From positions 2,108,001 through 2,172,000 of the forward strand of contig NC_010170.1 of the NCBI RefSeq assembly GCF_000067205.1: DNA of 64,000 nucleotides, in the 5' to 3' direction. Below are positions 54,681 through 63,405 of the stretch, piece by piece; the stretch's first letter is position 1, and each line of letters starts with the position of its first letter. Made by a program: the position numbers and the translations under genes. This DNA is from Bordetella petrii (lineage in GTDB: Bacteria; Pseudomonadota; Gammaproteobacteria; Burkholderiales; Burkholderiaceae_B). The notes under the pieces are model-generated. The model was not told the DNA's origin, made no database searches, and saw nothing but the letters and a program-made list of their open reading frames with translations.

Positions 54681-56095
54681 TGTACCTGGCGCGGCGCTGG
54701 CGGTGTGCGGCGACCGGGTCCGGGCAGGGCGGGCAAGCCTTGCCCATCGCGCTGGCCTTGGCCACGATCGGCGGGCTGGGCTTGGTGGCCTTGTATAACG
54801 TCGGCCAGACCGCCGCCGCGCGCGTGCGTCTTACCCACGCTGCCGACGCCGCGGCCTACAGTGGCGCGCTGCAGCAAGCACGCGCGCTCAACCTGCTGGC
54901 CTACATCAATCGCGCGCAGGTGGCGCACCAGGTGGCTATGGCGCATCTGGTCACGCTGGCGTCCTGGGCGCAGTTCGGCCAGGCGCAGTCCGGGCAGCGC
55001 ACGCGCGGCAATCCGCCCGCGCCGCTTATCGGCGCCCTGTTCGGCACCGCGCTGGGCGCCGCGTATGCGCGCGCAGTCGCCACAGGCGGCGCCGTGCCCG
55101 AGCTAGCCGGCGCGTTCCAGCAGCACGACCAGGCTGTGCACCAGGTGCTGCAGCAGGCATCGGCAAGCGTGGTCTCTGGTATGCACGAGGCCCGTCGGCA
55201 AGCCATGCTGCGCGTGCTGTACGCGAATTACCCCGAGCACTATCCCGCCTACGACGGCAATCCTGTCGTGCAAGGCGGGCCGTTACTGCTGCGCGCCTCT
55301 GCCGATCAGGCCGCGAGCGCCATACAATGGCATGCGGGCAACAGCCCGACCCACTTGCGGGGCATGGTCGAGCTGGCGGCGGCCCGCTACGATTTTCTCC
55401 GCCCACGTACCCTCACGCGCCGCAGCAACTGGATCGTGCACCGCAGTTGTCCCACGCTGCGCCACGAACTGCGGCGGCGCGGCGGCACCTGGCTGGACAA
55501 CGATGGTCAGTGGGGGGCGCGCGATACGCTTTCGTACCACGCGCTGCGTTCCAATCGCTGGATCGGCTGCTATTACCGTGAATACGCCATGGGCTGGGGG
55601 CAGGGCGGGCAGCGGGCCTTGGCCGGCGACGAGTTCATCGAAAAGCCCCCGCAAGATTTCTCGCAGCAAGACTTCTGGCGCTGGGTGCACGAACACACCT
55701 CCTGGAACATCTTTTCGGGCCAGGACAACCCCATGGCCAACTCCTATGCGGTGGCGGGGGCGGCGCGCTGGTCCAGCCGCGGGCTGCCGTTTTATCACGA
55801 GCTCGATGCGCAAGCGGCGGGTCAGCCTCAGGGTTTTGCCATTCAGGTCAGCCAGATGGCCGACACGCTATCCACTACCGATGCGGCCAGCCACCTGGCC
55901 GCACCTCGCGGGCGCTATGCCTACGCCGGTTTGCGAGCCGAAGAAGCCGTTACCGTCACCAGCGCCGCCGAAGCCTACTTCGCGCCACCTGCTTCCATTG
56001 CCGGGCGCACCGAGTTCGCGGGCCTGTTCCGGCCTTACTGGCAGGCCCGACTGCGGCCCGTCGCGCCGGGTACCTCGTTCGGAGACCTGCCATGA
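54677..56095 (+). CDS. TadG-like pilus assembly protein
   Basis: 472 residues. The N-terminal GQGGQALPIALALATIGGLGLVALYNVGQ stretch looks like a pseudopilin-type helix, followed by TAAARVRLTHAADAAAYSGAL, a pattern common to the TadG/TadE-like Flp pilus assembly family. The remaining 370 residues have aromatic and Arg-rich patches (WRWVHEHTSWNIFSGQDN) and no other recognised domain. Role in anchoring or assembling the pilus is inferred from position and family. Confidence 0.75.
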   Translation: MMYLARRWRCAATGSGQGGQALPIALALATIGGLGLVALYNVGQTAAARVRLTHAADAAAYSGALQQARALNLLAYINRAQVAHQVAMAHLVTLASWAQFGQAQSGQRTRGNPPAPLIGALFGTALGAAYARAVATGGAVPELAGAFQQHDQAVHQVLQQASASVVSGMHEARRQAMLRVLYANYPEHYPAYDGNPVVQGGPLLLRASADQAASAIQWHAGNSPTHLRGMVELAAARYDFLRPRTLTRRSNWIVHRSCPTLRHELRRRGGTWLDNDGQWGARDTLSYHALRSNRWIGCYYREYAMGWGQGGQRALAGDEFIEKPPQDFSQQDFWRWVHEHTSWNIFSGQDNPMANSYAVAGAARWSSRGLPFYHELDAQAAGQPQGFAIQVSQMADTLSTTDAASHLAAPRGRYAYAGLRAEEAVTVTSAAEAYFAPPASIAGRTEFAGLFRPYWQARLRPVAPGTSFGDLP

Positions 56096-56724
56096 AGTTC
56101 TTGCGCCATTATGGCGCCATGCGTGGCCAGGCCAGCATCGAAGCCATCCTGGCATTGGCCTTGCTGGCCCTGTTCATGCACGGTCTGGCCACGGTCGGGG
56201 CACTGCAAATGCGTGGCCTGCACGCGGCGCAACTCAGCCGCCACGCCGCGTTCGCGGCAGCCCGCGGGCAACGCGAACTTCCGCACTGGAACGGCGCCAC
56301 GATCTCCGCCATGCATGCGCGCCACACCGACGCCGGTCTGCTGGCGGGCGATGCCCAGGCGGCCGGCCTGGCGCGAGACTGGTTGCGCACTGGCACGCAT
56401 CTGCGCGTGGCGCAAGCCCGCGTGCACGCCGAACCCCGCCCGGTGTTCGTGCGGCGCGACGAGCCGTCGGCACTGTTGCCAATGCAGCGGCAAACCGTGC
56501 TTGCCGAAAACGCCGGCCACGCGCATGGCGAAGCCGCCACGGTGCAGCGTCTTGCGCTGTCGTCTCCAGGGTGGTCTGCCGCCGCGCAACGATCCCAAGC
56601 CGCCGCGCAGGCGTTACAGCGCCGCATGCAGCAGGTCGATGCGCCTTGGGGGCGCGGCCGCTGGTCTGTCGATTGGCTGGGGGCATGGGCTGACCTGACC
56701 CCGTCCGCGCCAAGGGAGCGCTGA
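56092..56724 (+). CDS. TadE-like pseudopilin
   Basis: 210 residues. MKFLRHYGAMRG is followed by QASIEAILALALLALFMHGLA; Glu at +5 after G12 matches the prepilin-peptidase site of TadE/TadF pseudopilins. The rest is Ala-, Arg- and His-rich with few motifs. Overlaps the TadG-like gene by 4 nt. Presumed minor pilin that helps pilus assembly. Confidence 0.75.
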   Translation: MKFLRHYGAMRGQASIEAILALALLALFMHGLATVGALQMRGLHAAQLSRHAAFAAARGQRELPHWNGATISAMHARHTDAGLLAGDAQAAGLARDWLRTGTHLRVAQARVHAEPRPVFVRRDEPSALLPMQRQTVLAENAGHAHGEAATVQRLALSSPGWSAAAQRSQAAAQALQRRMQQVDAPWGRGRWSVDWLGAWADLTPSAPRER

Positions 56725-56727
56725 GGC

Positions 56728-57435
56728 ATGGGCGCGCCTGTGCTGCAGCGATCGCGTCCGGCATGGTGTCACGCGCGCTGGGGGCTGGCCACGGCGGCAT
56801 GCGTGTCCATGATTGTCGCGGCACATGCCGGCCAGCAGCCCGCCCCCGTCCGCCTGCCGCTGCCGCCGGGCAGCACCCAGGCTTCCTTGGGGTTCGGTAT
56901 GCGCCTGTACGGCATGCCGGCCGATATCCGCGTGATCGAGATCCCCATGCCCGTGGCGCAGGCTGCGCCCGCGCTCGCCCGGCACCTTCCGGTGCTGTCC
57001 GACCTCGGGGTTCATCCCGGATTCGCGATCCTGTCCGGGCAATCCGCGGGCCAGTTGTGGCTGGCCGTGCTCGAACCCGCAGGGCCGCAGCGCGCGCGCG
57101 GCAGTATCGCGGTGCTGAATGCCCCGGCAAGGCACGAGGCTTTGCTGCGGGCCAAACCTACCTGGCTGCCGGCCGGCGCGCATTTGCACCTGGATTTCAG
57201 CGATGCCGACCATGGCGCGCGCACCATTCATCAGGTCTGGACCATGGCCTTGCCCCGGGCGGCGGCGGCCCGTGTCATCGCCGAGCGCCTGCGGCAAGAC
57301 GGCTGGCATCCCGACCCGAGCCACGACGCCGCCAGCCGCTGGATGCGCGGCGCGGCATCGCTGGACATCGTCATCGTCGCCGTCGACGGCGGCAGCGGCA
57401 TTCTGCTGCAGCAGCACGAAAAGGTTCGGCCATGA
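56728..57435 (+). CDS. Unrecognised secreted protein in the tad operon
   Basis: 235 residues. An N-terminal hydrophobic stretch ending AAHAGQQPA suggests an export signal. The mature part has two similar halves, each with a proline-rich turn and an Ala-rich helix (AQAAPALARHLPVLSDLG; PRAAAARVIAERLRQDGW), perhaps repeats. It does not match a Tad component I know (not RcpB, TadD or CpaE by sequence or motif). Placed between the TadE-like gene and cpaB, with ATGA coupling to the latter, so it is probably a pilus-locus envelope protein. Confidence 0.6.
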   Translation: MGAPVLQRSRPAWCHARWGLATAACVSMIVAAHAGQQPAPVRLPLPPGSTQASLGFGMRLYGMPADIRVIEIPMPVAQAAPALARHLPVLSDLGVHPGFAILSGQSAGQLWLAVLEPAGPQRARGSIAVLNAPARHEALLRAKPTWLPAGAHLHLDFSDADHGARTIHQVWTMALPRAAAARVIAERLRQDGWHPDPSHDAASRWMRGAASLDIVIVAVDGGSGILLQQHEKVRP

Positions 57436-58277
57436 CATTTTCATTTTCCCCGCTGCTGACGCGGTTGCGCGCGTTGGGCGTCTATGGCTTTGCGTTGGCC
57501 GCGGGCCTGCTCGCCGCCTGGGCGGCGCGCGAGCACATTCAGGCGCGCGTGCGTGAAATCGAGCGCGAAGCCGAAGTGCTTGCCGTCGACAAGCTCGTTG
57601 TCGCCACCGATCTGCCGGCCGGAACTCGGCTGCAGGCGGGGCACCTGGCGGTACGCGATATTCCTGTGCCGTGGGTCGCCAGCGGCTCGTTCGATCCCGA
57701 GGCGGCCGACCAGGTCATCGGCGCCGTGCTGGCCGCCGACCTCAGGCAGGGCGATGCCTTGCTCGATGTCCATCTGGCGCCGGCCGTCGCGGCTCCTGCG
57801 TTGTCCGAGCTCGTGCCGGCGGGCCGGCGCGCGGTGACGCTGCCGGCCGAAGAAATCAACGCGGCGGCGGGCCTGCTGCGAGCGGGCGACCTCATCGATC
57901 TCTATGTGTCCTTCGCGCATCGCGGCCAGCACTTGACGGCGCCGCTGATGCAGGGCGTGCGCGTGCTGGCCATGGAATCCGGCGCCGACGCTGCGCCCTC
58001 CATCACGCTGGACGCCTCGGCGCAAGACGCCATCAAGCTGGTGGCTGCCCGGCACGGCGGTACCCTGACCGCCATGTTGCGCCATCGAGGCGATGGCGCG
58101 GCTCCGCCCGTAACCGCGTCGGGCGATCTTGCAGCGCTGATGGGCATCGATGCCCGCGAGGCCGGCCCCCGCACGGCCGTGCCTGTCCTGTATGGCGACC
58201 GGCTCGATGCCGGTCCGACGGCGCAGGCTCTCGAGGGCGGCAGCGACATGCGCGCATCAGACCCGGAGGCGCCATGA
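57432..58277 (+). CDS. cpaB: Flp pilus assembly protein CpaB (RcpC)
   Basis: 281 residues. One N-terminal membrane helix, then an SAF-type domain (LVVATDLPAGTRLQAGHLAVRDIPVPWV) and RAVTLPAEEINAAAGLLRAGDLIDLYVSF, as in CpaB/RcpC. Ends with the secretin gene start (ATGATG). Acts in the periplasm near the secretin. Coupled to the preceding gene by a 4-nt overlap. Confidence 0.88.
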   Translation: MTFSFSPLLTRLRALGVYGFALAAGLLAAWAAREHIQARVREIEREAEVLAVDKLVVATDLPAGTRLQAGHLAVRDIPVPWVASGSFDPEAADQVIGAVLAADLRQGDALLDVHLAPAVAAPALSELVPAGRRAVTLPAEEINAAAGLLRAGDLIDLYVSFAHRGQHLTAPLMQGVRVLAMESGADAAPSITLDASAQDAIKLVAARHGGTLTAMLRHRGDGAAPPVTASGDLAALMGIDAREAGPRTAVPVLYGDRLDAGPTAQALEGGSDMRASDPEAP

Positions 58278-59650
58278 TGCTGTCTCGCCTGTGGGCCTGG
58301 GGGCTGGGCCTAGTCCTGCTGACAATGGCCAGGCCGGCTGTCGCCGTCGAGCCCGTCGTGCTCACGCTCGAAGTCGGGCAGACCCGCGTGTTGCGCCATG
58401 CCGAGGTCACGCGAGTGGCAGTGGGCAATGGCCAGGTGGTCAGCGCGGTGTCGGTCGATGGCCGCGAGGTCGTGCTGTTCGCCCGCCAGGAGGGCGCGTC
58501 GTCGGTGCACGTCTGGGCGCCCCGCGGCGTGGCGGCAGCTTACGAAGTGCAAGTGCGGCCTGCCGGCTGGGCGCTCATCCAGGAAGAAGTCCAGACGCTG
58601 CTGCGCCACATTCCCAATGTGCGCAGCAGCGTGGTGGGCGGCAATGTGGTGCTCGAGGGCGACGACCTCGCCGATGACGACCGCGCGCGCGTGGCGGCGC
58701 TGGCGCAACGCTACCCGCGCATTCTGGACTTCACCGGCCAGGTCGGCTGGGACAACATGGTGCTGCTCGACGTGCAGGTCGTAGAAATACCTAGCGCGCG
58801 CTTGCGCGAATTCGGCCTGCAATGGGATGCCCTGTCGCAAGGAGGCCTGCATGCCGGTGGCGTCTGGCAGCCCGGGTCCAGCCTGCAGCTGGCCGATGCG
58901 GCACAGCCGCCCGCGCTATCCATGCAAGGCATGGGGGCAGCTGGATACTTCGGGGTCAACGCGCTGCTCTCAGCGCGGCTGGCGGCGCTGGCCCAGCGCG
59001 GCGAAGCCGTGATGCTGGCGCAGCCGCAATTGTTGGCGCGCAGCGGCACCACGGCGTCGTTCCTGGCCGGCGGCGAAGTGCCCTACAGCACGACAGACGC
59101 GCAAGGCAACAGCTCTACCGAGTTCAAGCCCTATGGCGTGTCGCTGAACATTACGCCGCGCATCGACCGCAACGGGGCCATTCGTTCTCGCATCGAAGTC
59201 GAGGCCAGCTCGATCGATACCTCGCTCAGCGTGGCGGGCGGGCCGGCGCTGCGCACCCGCCGCGCCGTTACCGAGTTCAACGTGCGTTCCGGCCAGACCC
59301 TGGTGCTGGGCGGTTTCTTGTCCCGCGAACGTTCGCACGAACGCAGCGGCCTGCCTGTATTGCAAGACATCCCGTTATTGGGGGCGCTGTTTTCATCACG
59401 CCGCGACCAGCACAAAGAAACCGAACTGGCCATATTCGTGACACCACGTATCGTGTCGCAAGACCATGCCGAACTGGCCTTGCGCGTACAGCGCGGCCGC
59501 CATGTGTTGCAGCAGGCCTTTCCCGCCTCTCCCGCCCTGGGTACCGCGGCCCCGGGGCCAGGCGCCCCTGACTGGAGCGCCTACATGGGGCCCGGCTCGC
59601 AATGGCGCGGGGCTGCAGGGGATGCAACCGTTCACCGCACTTTCCAATGA
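58274..59650 (+). CDS. cpaC: Tad secretin CpaC (RcpA)
   Basis: 458 residues. Forms the outer membrane pore for the pilus. Signal peptide, then a pilus N-domain (VLTLEVGQTRVLRHAEVTRVAVGNGQVV), a BON-like segment (RHIPNVRSSVVGGNVVLEGDDL) and the C-terminal secretin domain (LAQPQLLARSGTTASFLAGGEVPYST, VRSGQTLVLGGFLSRE, LPVLQDIPLLGALFSS). Overlaps tadA by 4 nt. Confidence 0.93.
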   Translation: MMLSRLWAWGLGLVLLTMARPAVAVEPVVLTLEVGQTRVLRHAEVTRVAVGNGQVVSAVSVDGREVVLFARQEGASSVHVWAPRGVAAAYEVQVRPAGWALIQEEVQTLLRHIPNVRSSVVGGNVVLEGDDLADDDRARVAALAQRYPRILDFTGQVGWDNMVLLDVQVVEIPSARLREFGLQWDALSQGGLHAGGVWQPGSSLQLADAAQPPALSMQGMGAAGYFGVNALLSARLAALAQRGEAVMLAQPQLLARSGTTASFLAGGEVPYSTTDAQGNSSTEFKPYGVSLNITPRIDRNGAIRSRIEVEASSIDTSLSVAGGPALRTRRAVTEFNVRSGQTLVLGGFLSRERSHERSGLPVLQDIPLLGALFSSRRDQHKETELAIFVTPRIVSQDHAELALRVQRGRHVLQQAFPASPALGTAAPGPGAPDWSAYMGPGSQWRGAAGDATVHRTFQ

Positions 59651-61305
59651 CTATGCTCGATATCTCCATGACCTTCGAAGACGGGCAGCAGCGCACAATT
59701 CGTGTCCAGGCTCCCGTGCTGATCGGCCGCGCCGCGCAATGCGGCTTGCGCATTGCCAACTGGCGCGTGGCCCGAAGCCATGCGCGGCTGGTGCCACACG
59801 ACCAGGCACTTGAACTCGAAGACCTCGGCTCTTTGGGCGGCACGTTCGTCAACGGGCAACGCATTACCGTGCACCGGCCCGTCCTGCCTGACGACGACAT
59901 CCTGGTCGGACCATGCCGCATGCGGGTGCGCCACGCGGCCGAGCCCGTGGCTGTGGCTGAAAATGAGCCCGTCCGCGACATGCCTTTGCCGGCCACCCCT
60001 GACAACGAACCCCAGGTCGAATCCGTCATCCCGGTGTTGGATGCGCTGGCCCTGCTGCCGCATCGCCGCCGCCTGCATGCGGCCTTGCTGCAGGCCCTGG
60101 ACCTGCGCCGGCGCGATGTGGCAGGCATGAGCGACACCTTGCTGCGCAACGAGGCGCAGCGTCTGCTCGACGGCATTGCCGCCGCCGACACCGGCATCCC
60201 GGATCAGGTCGACCGATCCATTCTGTGCCGCGATGTGCTGGACGAAGCCGTGGGGCTGGGGCCGCTCGAGCCGTTGCTGGCCGACGCGGGCATCAGCGAA
60301 ATCATGGTCAACCGCCACGACGAGATCTACATCGAGCGCGCGGGCCGTCTATGGCGTCACGACGCCGCGTTCAGCAGCGAGCAGTCGGTGCGTTGGGTCA
60401 TCGAGCGCATCGTGGCACCGCTGGGGCGGCGTATCGACGAAAGCGCGCCCATGGTCGATGCTCGCTTGCCAGACGGGTCGCGCGTCAATGCGATCATTCC
60501 GCCGGTCGCGCTGAAAGGCGCGAGCCTGACGATACGCAAGTTTCCGGCCCGGCGTCCGCGCATGGCCGACCTGGTGCAGTCCGGCTCCATCGATGCCGCG
60601 ATGGCCGAATTCTTGTATTTGTGCGTGCGCAGCCGCAAGAACGTCGTCGTGTCCGGCGGCACCGGCTCGGGCAAGACAACCTTGCTCAATATACTGTCCA
60701 ACGCCATTCCCGAGGGCGAGCGCATCGTCACTATCGAAGACGCCGCCGAACTGCGGCTCGACCATGCTCATCTGGTCGCTCTCGAGGCGCGCCCCGCCAA
60801 TCTCGAAAACCGTGGCCGCATCGATATTCGCGACCTGGTGCGCAACGCCTTGCGCATGCGCCCCGACCGTATCGTCGTGGGCGAGTGCCGCGGCGCCGAA
60901 GCCTTCGACATGCTTACCGCCATGAACACCGGCCACGAAGGTTCGCTGACCACGCTGCATGCCAATTCGCCGCGCGATGCACTAGGACGGCTGGAAGCCA
61001 TGGTGCTGATGGCTGGCATGGACTTGCCGCTGGGCGTCGTGCGTGAACACATCGGCGCCAGCATCGACATCATCGTGCAGCAGGCGCGCCTGCCCGATGG
61101 CCGCCGCGTGGCGACCTCCATCGTCGAGATCACTGGCCTGGAAAGCGGCCGCATCCAGTTGCAGGAACTGTTCCGCTACCAGCCCGGCGCCGGCTTCCAG
61201 GGGTGCGGTCTGCTGCCCAGCTTCGCGGACGACTGGCGCGCGGCCGGCATCGCGTTCGACGCCGGATTGTTCTGTGGCAGCGCGGGCAGGGGTCTGGCGC
61301 CATGA
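59647..61305 (+). CDS. tadA: FHA-TadA (CpaF) pilus ATPase fusion
   Basis: 552 residues. The first 100 form an FHA domain (VLIGRAAQCGLRI, RVARSHARLV, DLGSLGGTFVNGQRI), which binds phosphothreonine peptides. The rest is a type II/IV secretion ATPase of the CpaF/TadA group: an N-terminal domain with PLLADAGISEIMVN, Walker A GGTGSGKTTLL at about residue 337, DAAELRLDHAHLVALEARPANLE, and GECRGAEAFDMLTAMNTGHEGSLTTLHANSPRDA. Drives pilus assembly. Start MTMLDISMTFED chosen because it overlaps the cpaC stop as ATGA. Confidence 0.92.
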   Translation: MTMLDISMTFEDGQQRTIRVQAPVLIGRAAQCGLRIANWRVARSHARLVPHDQALELEDLGSLGGTFVNGQRITVHRPVLPDDDILVGPCRMRVRHAAEPVAVAENEPVRDMPLPATPDNEPQVESVIPVLDALALLPHRRRLHAALLQALDLRRRDVAGMSDTLLRNEAQRLLDGIAAADTGIPDQVDRSILCRDVLDEAVGLGPLEPLLADAGISEIMVNRHDEIYIERAGRLWRHDAAFSSEQSVRWVIERIVAPLGRRIDESAPMVDARLPDGSRVNAIIPPVALKGASLTIRKFPARRPRMADLVQSGSIDAAMAEFLYLCVRSRKNVVVSGGTGSGKTTLLNILSNAIPEGERIVTIEDAAELRLDHAHLVALEARPANLENRGRIDIRDLVRNALRMRPDRIVVGECRGAEAFDMLTAMNTGHEGSLTTLHANSPRDALGRLEAMVLMAGMDLPLGVVREHIGASIDIIVQQARLPDGRRVATSIVEITGLESGRIQLQELFRYQPGAGFQGCGLLPSFADDWRAAGIAFDAGLFCGSAGRGLAP

Positions 61306-62147
61306 TCTGGCTGGCCATTGCCATGTCCACCGCGTGCGTGGCATTGCTGGCCTGGCGGGCCCAGGCCTGGTTCGGCCCGGCCTTGCAGCGCTATCGCCAG
61401 GTGTATACGCAAGAGGCTGGCATCAAGCTCAGTGAAGTCTTCCTGTTCATCGACCCGGCGCAATTGTGGCTGGGCGCCATGCTGCTGGCGGGAGTGGCCG
61501 GGCTGGCTGCGTTCGCCGCCAGTGGCAGCGCCATGTTGGGCGGGCTGGCGGCCGTGCTGGCCGCGAGGTTGCCCCGGCACGTGGTCGCGCGGCTGCGCGG
61601 GCGCCGCCTGGCGCGATTCGAGCAGCAACTGCCGGGGGCGCTGCTGGCCCTTGCATCCGCCTTGCGCGCGGGGGTGGGGGTCTCGACCGCGCTGCGCCAC
61701 ATCGTCGACCACAGCGAGCCGCCGCTGGCCCAGGAATTTGGCTTGATGCTGCGCGAGCAGCGGCTGGGCGTTTCGTTCGATGCCGCGCTCGCGCGTCTCA
61801 GCCAGCGCGTGCCCTCGGAAGCCTCGGCCCTGGTGGCCGCCGCGCTGCGCGTGGCTACGCATACGGGCGGCAATCTGGCTGAAACGCTCGACGGCATCGC
61901 CCGCACGCTGCGCGAACGCCTGCAGTTGCAGGGCAAGGTGCGGGCGCTTACCGCGCAGGGACGCCTGCAGGCCTGGATAGTGGGGGCCTTGCCATTGCTG
62001 CTGGCGGCCGTGCTCGACCGCATGGAACCCGACGCCATGGCGATACTGTGGCACACGCCGCTCGGGTGGGCGGTGCTCGCCGTCGTGGCCGGGCTGGAAA
62101 CGGCCGGGGTGCTGCTGATCCGGCGCATTGTCGACATCGACATCTGA
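61302..62147 (+). CDS. tadB: Tad inner membrane platform protein TadB
   Basis: 281 residues of the type II secretion F (GspF) type. Several membrane helices (MIWLAIAMSTACVALLAW, LWLGAMLLAGVAGLAAFA), central cytoplasmic part LPGALLALASALRAGVGVSTALRHIVDH, and C-terminal helices. Overlaps tadA by 4 nt. Pairs with TadC to form the platform over the ATPase. Confidence 0.88.
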   Translation: MIWLAIAMSTACVALLAWRAQAWFGPALQRYRQVYTQEAGIKLSEVFLFIDPAQLWLGAMLLAGVAGLAAFAASGSAMLGGLAAVLAARLPRHVVARLRGRRLARFEQQLPGALLALASALRAGVGVSTALRHIVDHSEPPLAQEFGLMLREQRLGVSFDAALARLSQRVPSEASALVAAALRVATHTGGNLAETLDGIARTLRERLQLQGKVRALTAQGRLQAWIVGALPLLLAAVLDRMEPDAMAILWHTPLGWAVLAVVAGLETAGVLLIRRIVDIDI

Positions 62148-62155
62148 AGGCCGCC

Positions 62156-63028
62156 ATGTTGTCAGCACTTGCCATCACTCTGGCCGGCGCGGGCGGGGCC
62201 GTGGCGGCCTGGCTGCTGCTGCGGCCGGCGCTGGCCGTGCGCATGCCACCCGATGCCTCGGCCCCCATGTCCTGGGGCTGGCGCCTGTGCTGGCCATGGC
62301 TGTCCGCCGGAGCCGTGGTGTGCGGGCCATTGCTGTCCTGGCGCCTGCGCGACGCGCTGGCGCACAGGCTGGCCCAGACGGGCCTGCCGCCCGCGGTGAC
62401 GGCCGCGCATGCCGCAGCCGCGGTGGCTGGCGCGGCGGCGTGCGGCGCATTCCTGGCCGGCGGGCTGGCATGGTGGCTGGGCACGGCTGTCGCGTGGCCT
62501 GCCGCCGGACTGGCCGGGGCCTTGTTCATGGGCGGCTGGCCCGTCGCGTGGGCGAGCCGCCGCATCGGCCGGCGACGCCAGCGCATCGGACGCGAGCTGC
62601 CGTTCGTGCTTGACATGATGACCCTGTGCATCGAATCAGGCCTGGGCCTGCATGGCGCGCTGCAGCAGGCCGCGCAGCATGGCCCGCCGGGGCCGTTGCG
62701 GCAAGAGCTGCACCATGCACTGGCGGACATGCGCGCCGGCATGCCACGCGCCGCGGCCCTGAAGGCCTTGGCCGATCGCGCCGACAGCCCGGCCGTGCGC
62801 AGCTGGATCGCCGCGCTGACCCAGGCCGACAGCCTGGGCATGAGCCTGGGCGCGGTATTGCGCGGGCATGCTGCGCAGTGCCGCACCGATCGCTTCCAGC
62901 GCGCCGAAAAGCTGGCCATGGAAGCGCCCGTGAAGATGCTGCTGCCGCTGATCGGCTGCATATTCCCGTGCACCTTCATCGTGCTGGCCTTTCCCATCGC
63001 GGTGCAGTTATGGCAGGCGGCCCAATGA
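62156..63028 (+). CDS. tadC: Tad inner membrane platform protein TadC
   Basis: 290 residues. Same GspF-type layout as TadB; ELPFVLDMMTLCIESGLGLHGALQQAA, LADRADSPAVRSWIAALTQADSLGMSLGAVL and terminal helix MLLPLIGCIFPCTFIVLAFPIAVQ are typical. The start at 62156 lies 8 nt after tadB. Overlaps the DUF192 gene by 4 nt. Confidence 0.88.
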   Translation: MLSALAITLAGAGGAVAAWLLLRPALAVRMPPDASAPMSWGWRLCWPWLSAGAVVCGPLLSWRLRDALAHRLAQTGLPPAVTAAHAAAAVAGAAACGAFLAGGLAWWLGTAVAWPAAGLAGALFMGGWPVAWASRRIGRRRQRIGRELPFVLDMMTLCIESGLGLHGALQQAAQHGPPGPLRQELHHALADMRAGMPRAAALKALADRADSPAVRSWIAALTQADSLGMSLGAVLRGHAAQCRTDRFQRAEKLAMEAPVKMLLPLIGCIFPCTFIVLAFPIAVQLWQAAQ

Positions 63029-63405
63029 ACGGCCGTCGCTGTCGCCGTCGCTGCGCGGCGCCTGGACGCATCCGCCTGGTGCGGGCGCAAGGCGCGCTGG
63101 GCCGGTTGCGTGGCTTGCTGTGCCGGGCGCGACCGCCCGGCCCGCGCACGGGGCTGTTGCTGTCGCCCTGCTGGGCGGTACACACCATAGGCATGCGCTA
63201 CGCCATCGATGTGGCATTCATCGATGCCCGCGGCCGCGTGCTGCGGCTGGCGCGCAAGGTGCCGCCCGGGCGGCTGGTGGCTTGCCGGGGCGCGGCCGCG
63301 GTCGTAGAGCTGGCGCCCGATGATGCCGATACCTGCCTGCGTCGCAGGCGGCGCGTGCAAGCGGCGCTTTGCCAGCTACGGGCAAGCCGCGGCCGGGTGG
63401 GCTAG
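63025..63405 (+). CDS. DUF192-family protein at the end of the tad operon
   Basis: 126 residues. The core (GLLLSPCWAVHTIGMRYAIDVAFIDARGRVLRL and VPPGRLVACRGAAAVVEL) matches DUF192, whose role is unknown; such proteins are often found in tad loci. The N-terminus is Arg/Cys-rich (MNGRRCRRRCAAPGRIRL). ATG 63025 overlaps the tadC stop; another in-frame ATG lies at 63010. Converges with the methyltransferase gene by a 3-nt overlap of stops. Confidence 0.78.
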   Translation: MNGRRCRRRCAAPGRIRLVRAQGALGRLRGLLCRARPPGPRTGLLLSPCWAVHTIGMRYAIDVAFIDARGRVLRLARKVPPGRLVACRGAAAVVELAPDDADTCLRRRRRVQAALCQLRASRGRVG

